64,000 nucleotides of DNA. Source: Amaricoccus macauensis (lineage in GTDB: Bacteria; Pseudomonadota; Alphaproteobacteria; Rhodobacterales; Rhodobacteraceae). The position numbers and the translations under genes are program-made. The stretch lies in NCBI RefSeq assembly GCF_014201905.1, contig NZ_JACHFM010000001.1, positions 696,994-760,993 of the forward strand. Direction: 5' to 3'. The notes beneath the pieces were generated by a model that was not told where the DNA came from, made no database searches, and saw only the letters and a list, made by a program, of their open reading frames with translations. Shown piece by piece: positions 17,075-25,000 of this stretch (position 1 is the stretch's first letter; every line of letters starts with the position of its first letter).

Positions 17075-18469
17075 ATGGCAGGCGCAGGGAATGGCGGGCG
17101 CGGAACAGCGGGCAGGACGGGAGAACGGCGGTTGCAGCGACGGATCGGACTGGCTGTTGCCATCGCACTCGTGCCCGGCATGGCGCTGGCGCACGCCACG
17201 GAACGCGCGGTCATCCTCACCCTGCCCACCGGCTGGTCGATCGCCGGCGCGGCCGCGGCCGTGGCGCTGACCGGCCTCGTCGCCGCCATCGCCCCGCGGC
17301 GCGCGCCGCCGGCACCACGGCTCCTCGCCTCCCGCCGCCACCTGCTGCCGGCCGGCTCCGGCAGCTGGCTCGCCGCCCTCGCCTTTCTCGGTCTCCTCGT
17401 CACCGGCATCTTCGGGTCGCGCGACCCGCTCGCCAACCCGCTGGTCCTCGGCTTCTGGATCGCGCTGCGGGTGGCGCTGGTGCTCGCCTGCCTCGGCTTC
17501 GGCGACCTGTGGAAGCCGATCAACCCATGGACCGCGCCCGTCGCGTGGACGCGGGCCCGCCTCGGGCGCACCGGCGGCATCGGCCTCGCGCGCCTCGGCT
17601 ACTGGCCGGCGGTGGCGGGCGCCTTTGCGCTGGCGTGGTTCGAGATCGTGGCCCTCGCCCCCACCGACCCCGCCGGACTCGCCCGGACCCTCGGCCTCTA
17701 CTGGCTGCTGATCTTCGGCCTTGCGGTGCTCGAAGGCGAGAGCTGGCTCGACCGGGGTGAAGTCCTCTCGGTGCACTTCTCGTTCCTCGGCCGCATCGCC
17801 CCGCTCTGGCGCGAGAGCGACGCCACGGCCGTGCGCTGGAAGATCGGCCTGCCCGGCGCGCAGATCCTCGCCATGCCGCCTCTGCCACCCTCGGGCGCGG
17901 CCTTCGTCGTCGTCGCCCTCGCGGCGGTGAGCTTCGACGGGCTCTCGGAGACCTTCCGCTGGCTCGCGCTGATCGGGGTGAACCCGCTCGAATTTCCCGG
18001 CCGCTCGGCGGTCACCGGCGTCAACACGCTCGGCCTCCTCGCCGCCTGTGCGATCACCGGCGCCCTCGTTCTCGGCGCGGCCGCCCTCGGGAGGCACCTC
18101 GCGGGGCGAGGCGGCGGCTTCTGGCGCGACACCGGCTTCTGGGTGCTGAGCTTCCTGCCGATCGCCGCGGGCTATCACGCGGCGCACTACCTCGTGGCGC
18201 TGCTCACCGATGGCCAGTACATCCTCGCCGCACTCGCCGGCACGCCGGGCCACGGCGCCCACTTCGGCTTCCTGCAGGATCGCACCGCCGTCACCCTCAT
18301 CTGGAGCACACAGGTCGCGCTGATCCTCGGCGCGCATGTCCTCGCGGTCCTGCTCGGAATGCGCCTCGTCGCGCCGGAGTCGCCACGGGCGCACCTGCCG
18401 ATGACGCTTCTCATGGTCGGCCTGACCGCATTCGGCCTCTGGCTGCTGGCGGCACCGGCGGGCGCGTGA
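17075..18469 (+). CDS. polytopic membrane protein of unknown function, resembling proteins annotated as fenitrothion hydrolase
   Basis: About 464 residues with a signal-like N-terminus (IALVPGMALAHA) followed by roughly ten hydrophobic segments. The stretch SRDPLANPLVLGFW...GFGDLWKPINPW resembles the DPL-N...GD-W...NPW pattern of a membrane family often labelled fenitrothion hydrolase in databases; no hydrolase active site is visible, so I would not infer that activity. The start is uncertain: ATG 17075 has no clear ribosome-binding site, whereas TTG 17132 has GGGAG upstream and would begin right at the signal peptide. It lies in front of, and co-directional with, the amino-acid ABC importer. 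Confidence 0.65.
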   Translation: MAGAGNGGRGTAGRTGERRLQRRIGLAVAIALVPGMALAHATERAVILTLPTGWSIAGAAAAVALTGLVAAIAPRRAPPAPRLLASRRHLLPAGSGSWLAALAFLGLLVTGIFGSRDPLANPLVLGFWIALRVALVLACLGFGDLWKPINPWTAPVAWTRARLGRTGGIGLARLGYWPAVAGAFALAWFEIVALAPTDPAGLARTLGLYWLLIFGLAVLEGESWLDRGEVLSVHFSFLGRIAPLWRESDATAVRWKIGLPGAQILAMPPLPPSGAAFVVVALAAVSFDGLSETFRWLALIGVNPLEFPGRSAVTGVNTLGLLAACAITGALVLGAAALGRHLAGRGGGFWRDTGFWVLSFLPIAAGYHAAHYLVALLTDGQYILAALAGTPGHGAHFGFLQDRTAVTLIWSTQVALILGAHVLAVLLGMRLVAPESPRAHLPMTLLMVGLTAFGLWLLAAPAGA

Positions 18470-18689
18470 CCGACGGGGCGTGCCGCATTCATCCGCGCCG
18501 CCCCCGGCTTCCGGAGCAACTTCGCCTGCCATCCCCATGTTTCCGGTTCACATTCATGGCACACAGGAACCCCTTGGCAAATGTCGGCGTTTTGGACATT
18601 CGATGCGGATTTTCGTGGACTCTTTCCACGCCTGCTCACATTGTCCCATCCGCCCGCGGAGCGGCGGGCACGGAACATTCGAGGGCTGC

Positions 18690-19976
18690 ATGACGAAGGA
18701 ACGCGACAGCGCGCTGCCGCGCCGCACGGTGCTTAAGGGGCTCGGCGCAGGGAGCGCGCTCGCGCTCGCGGGGGGGATGCCCCGCTACGTGCAGGCCCAG
18801 ACGTCCGAGCCGATCCGGCTCGGCTTCCAGCTGCACCGCACCGGCATCGGCGCGGTCTATGGCCGGTGGTACCAGCGCACCACCGAGGCCGCGCTCAAGG
18901 TCCTGAACGAGGCCGGCGGCATCAACGGACGCCCCGTCGAGATCATCTTCGAGGACGACGGCACCGACCCGAAGCGCGGCTCGGAGGTCTTCGAGAAGCT
19001 CGCCGTCCAGCGCAAGTGCGACCTCGTCTTCGGTGCGCTCTTCAGCCACGTGGTCGTCGGCACCGCGCCGCGCGCGGCGGAGTTGCGCGTCCCCTATCTC
19101 GTCTGCTCGGAGGGCCACCACGTCGCGGCCGGCCTCAACCGCTGGACGCTGCAACCCGGCATCACCGACGTGCGGAGCCAGGTCATTTCCATGGCGCCGT
19201 GGGTCTCGTCGAACCTCGGCAAGAAGGTCACGATGATCTACCCGGACTACGCGTTCGGCTTCGATCACCGGGACTTCTTCCAGGAGGCGATGAAGGCGCA
19301 GGGCGGCGAGGTGATCGAGCTCATCCCCGTCCCGCCGACCGAGACCTCGTTCACCCGCTACCTGCCGCGGATCCCGTCGGAGACCGAGGTGCTTTACCAC
19401 GTCATGGTCGGCCCCGCGGTCCTCACCTTCGTGAAGGAGCTCGGCGAGTTCTACGGCACCGGCGCGCACCCGGAGATCTTCGGCTTCATCGACTCGCTCG
19501 AAGGCATCTCCACCGAAAGCCCGGGCCTCGAATTCCTCGAAGGCAGCCACTTCTGGGAAGGCATGCCGCGCTATCGCCAGCCGGATTCGACCGAGTTCGA
19601 CGCCTTCTACCGAAAGGCCGTCGGCGTCGACGACAGCGGCGCCGCGGTCGGCGATCCCAAGGACGTCTCGACCTACGCCCACATGTTCTCCTGCTGGGAA
19701 ACGCTCTTCGTCATCAAGAAGGCGATGGAAGCGGCCAGCTACAAGGGGCCGGACGACCGCCAGGCGATCGTCGAGGCGATGGAGGCGATGACCACCTTCG
19801 CCGACTCCCGGGAACATCCGCAGGGCGACAAGGTCTTCAATGGCCGGACCCATCAGGTCTTCGGCCATCAGTTCATCTCCAAGGTGGTCGGCGGCAAGCT
19901 CGAGGTGGTGCAGCGCACCGCGATCGAGGACGGCTTCTACCCCGACGCGGTGGACTACACCACGATGCCGTTCTGA
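18690..19976 (+). CDS. HAAT-family ABC transporter substrate-binding protein (Tat-exported)
   Basis: A 428-residue periplasmic binding protein. The N-terminus has a twin-arginine signal (PRRTVLKGLGAG then ALALAGG) cleaved around residue 33. The mature part is a type I periplasmic fold of the branched-chain amino acid/amide group: IRLGFQLHRTG, VLNEAGGINGRPVEIIFEDD, and a hinge region with HMFSCWETLFVIKKAM. GAGGG precedes the ATG. It heads an importer completed by two permeases and two ATPases downstream. The ligand may be a branched-chain amino acid, urea or another amide. Confidence 0.88.
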   Translation: MTKERDSALPRRTVLKGLGAGSALALAGGMPRYVQAQTSEPIRLGFQLHRTGIGAVYGRWYQRTTEAALKVLNEAGGINGRPVEIIFEDDGTDPKRGSEVFEKLAVQRKCDLVFGALFSHVVVGTAPRAAELRVPYLVCSEGHHVAAGLNRWTLQPGITDVRSQVISMAPWVSSNLGKKVTMIYPDYAFGFDHRDFFQEAMKAQGGEVIELIPVPPTETSFTRYLPRIPSETEVLYHVMVGPAVLTFVKELGEFYGTGAHPEIFGFIDSLEGISTESPGLEFLEGSHFWEGMPRYRQPDSTEFDAFYRKAVGVDDSGAAVGDPKDVSTYAHMFSCWETLFVIKKAMEAASYKGPDDRQAIVEAMEAMTTFADSREHPQGDKVFNGRTHQVFGHQFISKVVGGKLEVVQRTAIEDGFYPDAVDYTTMPF

Positions 19977-19979
19977 CCC

Positions 19980-20861
19980 TTGGATCTCGGCCCGTTCCTT
20001 TTCCTCGCCACGCTTGAGGGCCTCGTCAGCGCGGCCGTGCTCGCGCTGACCGCGGTCGGACTCGGGCTGGTCTTCGGCGTCATGCGGGTGGTGAACGTCG
20101 CCCACGGCGAGTTCTTCATGCTCGGCGCGGTCGTGGCGTGGGCCGTGACCAACCTCATGCCCGGCGCCCCGGCGCTCGGCTTCGTCGCGGCCCTCGCGCT
20201 CAGCCCGCTCGCCGCGGCGCTGGTGGCGATCGCGGCTGACCGGGCGATCCTGCGCCGGCTCGACTACGCGCCCGAGGCGGTCATCGTCGCGACGATCGGC
20301 CTCGGCTACATCCTCCAGCAAGGCGCCCTCAGCCTCTACGGCCCCGAGGCCCGCGCCGTCGCCGCCCCCTTCTCGTTCCGCATCCAGTTCCCGTGGTTCG
20401 GCTACTCCGGCTACAAGCTCGCGGTCATCGTCTTCGCGGCGCTCGTGCTCACCGGCGTCTGGGCGCTGCTCACCCGCACGAAGATCGGCCTCGTCATGCG
20501 CGCGACCCAGTGGGACCGCGAGACCGCCACCGCCTTCGGCATCGACACCGACCGGGTCTATGCGCTCGTCTTCGGCCTCGGCGCCGGCCTCGCCGCGACC
20601 GCCGCCGTCCTCGTCGCCCCGATCAGCCAGGCGCACTACCTCATGGGCGGCGACCCGCTGCTTCTCTCCTTCGCCGTCGTCATCATCGGCGGCCTCGGCT
20701 CGCTCCGCGGCACGGTGATCGCCGCGCTGCTGATCGGCCTGACCGACGGCATCGTCGGCGTGTTCTTCGCCCCGACGCTCGGCAAGATTCTCGCCACGCT
20801 CCTCGTCGCCCTCGTCCTCGTCTTCCGCCCCCAGGGCCTCTTCGGGCGGAAGACCGCATGA
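19980..20861 (+). CDS. livH: branched-chain amino acid-type ABC permease (LivH-like)
   Basis: A 293-residue inner-membrane permease with about eight helices. GLGLVFGVMRVVNVAHGEFFMLGA at residues 26-49 and IIGGLGSLRGTVIAALLIG (about 242-260) are LivH signatures, the latter near the coupling loop. It begins with TTG three bases after the binding-protein stop; no ATG fits the family N-terminus. The stop overlaps the next permease start (ATGA). Confidence 0.88.
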   Translation: MDLGPFLFLATLEGLVSAAVLALTAVGLGLVFGVMRVVNVAHGEFFMLGAVVAWAVTNLMPGAPALGFVAALALSPLAAALVAIAADRAILRRLDYAPEAVIVATIGLGYILQQGALSLYGPEARAVAAPFSFRIQFPWFGYSGYKLAVIVFAALVLTGVWALLTRTKIGLVMRATQWDRETATAFGIDTDRVYALVFGLGAGLAATAAVLVAPISQAHYLMGGDPLLLSFAVVIIGGLGSLRGTVIAALLIGLTDGIVGVFFAPTLGKILATLLVALVLVFRPQGLFGRKTA

Positions 20862-21802
20862 CCGGCGGCGTACGGGTCTGGGCGCTCCACCTCGCCGTCC
20901 TCGTGGCGCTGGCTCTCGCGCCCCTCGTCGTGCCGCCCTACCACGCGACGAACCTCGCGCGCATCATGGTGCTCGCGGTCTTCGCCATGGGCTACAACAT
21001 CGCCTTCGGCTACACCGGCCTGCTCTCGCTCGGCCACGCGCTGCTGCTGGCCGCCGGCATGTACGCCACCGGCCTTCTCGTCGCCCACGGCGGCTGGACG
21101 GCGGGCCCCGCGCTGCTCGCCGGCGCCCTCGCCGGGGCCGGCGTGGCCTTCGTCGTCGGCCTCCTCGCGCTCCGCACCACCGGCGCGGCCTTCATGATCG
21201 TAACGCTGATGTTCGCGCAGGCGGGCTACCTCACCATCCTCTACTTCGGCGACCTCACGCGGGGCGACGAAGGCTTCACCCTCGCGCGCGAGGCCCGCAC
21301 GCTCTTCGGCCTCGACCTCGTCACCGACGCCACGCGCTACAGTGCGGCCCTCGCCCTCTTCGCCGCGGGACTGATCGGCTGCCTCCTGCTCGTGCGCTCG
21401 CGCACCGGCCGGGTGCTGGTCGCCGTGCGCGAGAACTCCGAACGAACCCGGATGCTCGGCTACGACCCGTTCCGCGCCCGCCTCCTCGCCCTCACGCTCT
21501 CCGGCCTCTACGCCGGCACGGCGGGCGCGGCCTACGCGCTGCTCTTCGGCTACGTCGGCGCCAGCTTCGCCACGGTGCAGTACTCCGTCCTCGCGCTCCT
21601 CTGGGTGCTGCTCGGCGGCGCCGGCACCGTCCTCGGGCCGCTCGTCGGCACCCTCGTCATGTTCTACCTCGTGGATTTTGCCGGCAACCTCACCGATGCG
21701 ACGCTCTTCGTCGTCGGCGCCGCGCTCATCCTGCTCATCCTCTTCGCGCGCACCGGCCTTCTCGGCACCCTGCGCGCCCGGGCGCTCGCATGGCTGCCCT
21801 GA
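20858..21802 (+). CDS. livM: branched-chain amino acid-type ABC permease (LivM-like)
   Basis: A 314-residue second permease that pairs with the LivH-like protein. AMGYNIAFGYTGLLSLGHALLLAAG (segment near residues 42-66) and RTGRVLVAVRENSERTRMLGYDP are typical of LivM. It starts at the ATG that overlaps the livH stop, and its 3' end overlaps livG by 13 bases, so all genes of the importer are tightly coupled. Confidence 0.88.
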   Translation: MTGGVRVWALHLAVLVALALAPLVVPPYHATNLARIMVLAVFAMGYNIAFGYTGLLSLGHALLLAAGMYATGLLVAHGGWTAGPALLAGALAGAGVAFVVGLLALRTTGAAFMIVTLMFAQAGYLTILYFGDLTRGDEGFTLAREARTLFGLDLVTDATRYSAALALFAAGLIGCLLLVRSRTGRVLVAVRENSERTRMLGYDPFRARLLALTLSGLYAGTAGAAYALLFGYVGASFATVQYSVLALLWVLLGGAGTVLGPLVGTLVMFYLVDFAGNLTDATLFVVGAALILLILFARTGLLGTLRARALAWLP

Positions 21803-22500
21803 CACCGCTCCTGAAGGCGCGCGGCCTCAAGCGCCACTTCGGCGGCGTCAAGGCGGTGGACGGCGTCGGCCTCGACCTCGGGCCGACCGGCGTCCACGCG
21901 CTGATCGGCCCGAATGGTGCCGGCAAGTCGACGCTCGTGGGCCTCCTCTCCGGCCGCATCACCGCCGACGCAGGCATCATCGAATTCGCCGGCCGCGACA
22001 TCACCCGCCTGCCCGCCCACGCCCGGGTGCGCCTCGGCATCGCCTACACTTTTCAGGTCACCTCGATCTATCCGCGCCTCAGCGTCGAGGACAACGTCAC
22101 CCTCGCCGTCCGGCACCCGAGCGGCGACGTGACCACCGCGGCCCGCGCCGCCCTCGCCCGCGTCGGCCTCGACATCCACGCCCGCCAGATCGCCGGTGAT
22201 CTCTCCTACGGCCACCAGCGGCTTCTCGAACTCGCCATGGGCCTCGCGCTCACACCGCGCCTCCTCATCCTCGACGAGCCGACACAAGGACTCGCCGCCG
22301 GCGAGATCGCCGGCTTCTCCGCCCTCGTCCGCGACGTGGCAAGGGACGCGTCGGTCCTTCTCATCGAACACAACATGGACGTCGTGATGGACCTCGCCGA
22401 CCGGATCACCGTACTCGACTTCGGCCGCGTGCTTGCGAGCGGCACCCCCGACGCCATCCGCAAGGACAGGGCGGTCCAGGCCGCCTACCTCGGCGCATGA
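21790..22500 (+). CDS. livG: branched-chain amino acid-type ABC ATPase (LivG-like)
   Basis: A 236-residue nucleotide-binding subunit. Walker A is GPNGAGKST (about residues 41-49), the signature motif is the divergent DLSYGHQRLLELAM (LSYGHQ instead of LSGGQ, common in LivG), and Walker B is LLILDEPTQGLA. The C-terminal RKDRAVQAAYLG is the LivG tail. It overlaps livM by 13 bases and livF by four. Confidence 0.9.
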   Translation: MAALTPLLKARGLKRHFGGVKAVDGVGLDLGPTGVHALIGPNGAGKSTLVGLLSGRITADAGIIEFAGRDITRLPAHARVRLGIAYTFQVTSIYPRLSVEDNVTLAVRHPSGDVTTAARAALARVGLDIHARQIAGDLSYGHQRLLELAMGLALTPRLLILDEPTQGLAAGEIAGFSALVRDVARDASVLLIEHNMDVVMDLADRITVLDFGRVLASGTPDAIRKDRAVQAAYLGA

Positions 22501-23195
22501 GCCTCACCGTCACCAACCTGCACGGCGGCTACGGCGCGGTGGCCGTCCTGCACGGGATCGGCTTCACCGTGGCCCCAGGAGAAGTCCTCTGCCTGATGGG
22601 CCGGAACGGCGCCGGCAAGTCGACGACGCTGAAGGCGATCATGGGGCTCGTGCGCGCCACCTCGGGCGAGATCCGCCTCGACGCCACCCGCCTCGACACC
22701 CTCCCCGCCCACGACGTCCCCCGCGCCGGCGTCGCATGGGTGCCGCAAGGGCGCCGGCTCTTTGCCGAGCTCACCGTCGCGGAAAACCTCGAAATCGGCC
22801 TCCTGACCCGGCAGAGCCCGCCCGAGGTGCGCGAACGTGCCCTCGAACTCTTCCCGCGGCTGCGCGAGCGCCTGACTCAGGCCTCAGGCACCCTTTCCGG
22901 CGGCGAGCAACAGATGCTGGCCATCGCCCGTGCCCTCTGCACCGAGCCGCGCGTCCTGCTCCTCGACGAGCCGACCGAGGGCCTGCAACCCTCGATGATC
23001 GCTCTCATCCACGACACGGTGGTCCGCCTGAAGGCAACCGGGGTCGCCACGGTCCTCGTGGAGCAGCGCGTCGACGCCGCCCTCACCGTCGCCGACCGCA
23101 TCGCCTTCGTCGACCGCGGCCGCATCGCCGCGACCCTGCCGGCCGCCGGCCTCGACCGATCCGCAGCGGAATTCCGGGAGTGGGTTGGGGTCTGA
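22497..23195 (+). CDS. livF: branched-chain amino acid-type ABC ATPase (LivF-like)
   Basis: A 232-residue second ATPase. It has GRNGAGKSTTLKAIMG (Walker A), AWVPQGRRLFAELTV (Q-loop, the LivF-type sequence), TLSGGEQQMLAIARAL (signature) and VLLLDEPTEGLQP (Walker B). It ends the five-gene importer; the 189 bases that follow hold no gene but do hold short tandem repeats next to ssb. Confidence 0.9.
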   Translation: MSLTVTNLHGGYGAVAVLHGIGFTVAPGEVLCLMGRNGAGKSTTLKAIMGLVRATSGEIRLDATRLDTLPAHDVPRAGVAWVPQGRRLFAELTVAENLEIGLLTRQSPPEVRERALELFPRLRERLTQASGTLSGGEQQMLAIARALCTEPRVLLLDEPTEGLQPSMIALIHDTVVRLKATGVATVLVEQRVDAALTVADRIAFVDRGRIAATLPAAGLDRSAAEFREWVGV

Positions 23196-23341
23196 GCGCT
23201 CGTGCCGGGGGCGCGCGGCCCTGACGGACTTACCCGTCCGCACCGCCTCGATCACGCCGGGCGCATCCCAGCCATTCGGGAGCCACCTTCCGCTCGCACT
23301 GGCTCAGACCGCCCCAAGCATCCAGCGTCGGGTGATCCGGC

Positions 23342-23399
23342 TCGGGCACCCGGGTTCGGGCACCCGGGCTCAGAACGGGATCTCTCAGAACGGGATCTC
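23342..23399. repeat. two adjacent short tandem duplications at the ssb 3' end
   Basis: A 14-base unit (TCGGGCACCCGGG plus T or C) is present twice at 23342-23369. Directly after it, the 15-base unit TCAGAACGGGATCTC is present twice at 23370-23384 and 23385-23399. The second copy encodes the last four codons and stop of ssb on the minus strand, so the downstream copy repeats the EIPF-stop codons after the real stop. The CCCGGG units can also fold on the minus strand into a CCCGGGT-GCCCGA-ACCCGGG hairpin, a possible 3'-end structure for ssb. Confidence 0.85.
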
Positions 23400-23894
23400 G
23401 TCGTCGATGTTCGACGTTCCGCCGCCGCGGTTCTCGCCGCCGCCACGGCCCTCACCGCCGCCGCCGCCGTAGCCGCCGCGGTCGTCATAGTCCGACCCGC
23501 CGCCACCGCCGCCATAGCCGCCGCCACCGCCCTGCCCGCCGTCGCGGCCATCGAGCATGGTAAGCTCGCTCCGGAACGGCCGCAGCACCACCTCGGTGGA
23601 ATAGCGGTCCTGTCCCGACTGGTCCTGCCACTTCCGGGTCTCGAGCTGGCCCTCGATGTAGACCTTGGAGCCCTTGCGCAGATACTGCTCCGCGACGCGC
23701 GCCAGCGGCTCGCTGAAGATCGCCACCGAGTGCCACTCGGTGCGCTCCTTGTTCTCGCCGGTGTTGCGGTCGCGCCAGCGCTCCGAGGTGGCGATGCGCA
23801 GGTTCACCACCTTGCCGCCGTTCGGAAAGCTCCTGACCTCGGGATCGCGGCCGAGATTGCCGATCAGGATCACCTTGTTGACGCTGCCAGCCAT
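23385..23894 (-). CDS. ssb: single-stranded DNA-binding protein
   Basis: A 169-residue SSB. The OB fold spans about residues 5-110 ([65 protein letters not shown]). It is followed by a Gly/Asp/Tyr-rich linker and the acidic protein-interaction tip DDEIPF. The start at 23894 (MAGSVNKV) has GGAGG upstream. A GTTC-N6-GTTC pair lies in the promoter region, one base short of the alphaproteobacterial LexA spacing. The gene is divergent from the lytic transglycosylase. Confidence 0.96.
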   Translation of the reverse strand: MAGSVNKVILIGNLGRDPEVRSFPNGGKVVNLRIATSERWRDRNTGENKERTEWHSVAIFSEPLARVAEQYLRKGSKVYIEGQLETRKWQDQSGQDRYSTEVVLRPFRSELTMLDGRDGGQGGGGGYGGGGGGSDYDDRGGYGGGGGEGRGGGENRGGGTSNIDDEIPF

Positions 23895-24111
23895 CCCGTC
23901 CTCCGTCCGCCGGTTCACACCCGTTCCCACTAGCCGGTCAGGCCCGGGAAGTGAAGGCGTGGCACAAGGATCGCGGAGCAAATCCTAACGCATGCTTAAC
24001 GCCAGTTCACGGCTGACAGACCAACGCTTTTCGGCCATAGTCCCGCGCAATCCCGGGAAAAAGCCCGGGCGGCGGGGAGCAGCCCGTCGGGACCGGTTAA
24101 CGCGAGGGACC

Positions 24112-24702
24112 ATGCAGCGGATCACGATCGCGCTCGTCGCCTTGGTGGCGATGGGCGGCGCGGCTGAGGCAGACACAAAGCTCAGCGCGCTTCTTCGGGG
24201 CCAGTCGAGCCTCTCGGGCGACTACCGCGAACTCATCCGGCCGCCGGTGCCCGGCTCGCTCGCCGGCCAGCCACGGCGCGTGTCGCGACTCGAAGCGGAC
24301 GACGATTCGGCCTTCGGCCTTCCGGCCTACAGCGGATCGCCGGGGGTCTACCAGGACATGGCGCGCGTCGCGGCCCGCCGCCACAACGTGCCGGAAGACC
24401 TCTTCCTCCGCCTCGTGCGCACCGAATCAAACTTCCGCCCCGGCGCGAAGTCCCACAAGGGCGCGATCGGCCTCGCCCAGCTCATGCCCTTCACCGCGAA
24501 CCACCTCGGGGTCAATCCGCACGATCCGAAACAGAACCTCGAGGGCGGCGCGCGCTACCTGCGCCAGCAATACCAGCGCTTTGGCGACTGGCGCCTCGCG
24601 CTGGCGGCCTACAACGCCGGCCCCGAGGCGGTCGCCCGCTACGGCGGCGTCCCTCCCTATGACGAGACCAGGCGCTATGTGAAGGCGATCCTCGGCCGCT
24701 GA
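24112..24702 (+). CDS. small lytic transglycosylase (SLT domain), exported
   Basis: A 196-residue protein with a signal peptide (about residues 1-19, ending AAEA) and a C-terminal goose-lysozyme-like SLT domain. [20 protein letters not shown] contains the catalytic glutamate and the SKGAxGL-type motif; [19 protein letters not shown] and YDETRRYV complete it. It would cleave peptidoglycan to 1,6-anhydromuropeptides in the periplasm. The start at 24112 has GAGGG upstream and begins the signal peptide; an in-frame ATG at 23992 would prepend 40 basic residues and is rejected. Confidence 0.9.
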   Translation: MQRITIALVALVAMGGAAEADTKLSALLRGQSSLSGDYRELIRPPVPGSLAGQPRRVSRLEADDDSAFGLPAYSGSPGVYQDMARVAARRHNVPEDLFLRLVRTESNFRPGAKSHKGAIGLAQLMPFTANHLGVNPHDPKQNLEGGARYLRQQYQRFGDWRLALAAYNAGPEAVARYGGVPPYDETRRYVKAILGR

Positions 24703-24770
24703 CCGGCGGCCCGACGCCTCGCCGCCCGGTTTTCATACTGGCGGAAACCCTATCGGGCAGGAACGCGGGG

Positions 24771-24903
24771 CCCCGCCAACAGGCGGGGAGAAACCCTCTG
24801 ACTCACGGGCGAAGCCCGTTCCGCCGGAGCGGAGCCGCAACGGCGGCGTAGCGCCAAGCGCCGGCCGAGTGGGGGCCGGTTGCGGCCCCCCGAGGTTGGC
24901 GCT
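24771..24903. other. four consecutive hairpins in a 298-base non-coding gap
   Basis: Between the transglycosylase and the convergent aminotransferase (24703-25000) there is no gene, but there is dense secondary structure: CCCCGCC-AACA-GGCGGGG (24771-24788), ACGGGC-GAA-GCCCGT (24805-24819), CCGCCG paired with CGGCGG (24821-24846), and an outer 8-bp pair AGCGCCAA/TTGGCGCT (24850-24857 with 24896-24903) enclosing GGGGGCC-GGTTGC-GGCCCCC (24871-24890). No T-tract follows, so this is more than a simple terminator. A structured RNA or REP-like element is possible. A further GCCGCGCA-ACC-TGCGCGGC hairpin near 24963-24981 could end the aminotransferase transcript. Confidence 0.5.
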
Positions 24904-25000
24904 CCCCCTCAACCAGGGTTGATCTCCAGTTGATTATCTTCTGATATCAATAGCTTGCCCCGCCGCGCAACCTGCGCGGCAGGGCCGGACGTCCCTTGCC

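Noticed and set aside
16943-18538. N-terminal extension of the acyl-CoA synthetase frame by several hundred codons
   Set aside because: The frame is open by composition only and runs opposite the membrane-protein gene; homology begins at 16942.
18573-18600. Promoter or sigma54 site before the HAAT binding-protein gene
   Set aside because: TTGGCA is followed by no acceptable -10, and the GG/GC spacing does not fit sigma54; nothing firm can be called.
23913-23926. GTTC-N6-GTTC in the ssb promoter as a LexA (SOS) box
   Set aside because: The alphaproteobacterial box is GTTC-N7-GTTC; spacing here is one base short, so I do not call it an operator without conservation data.
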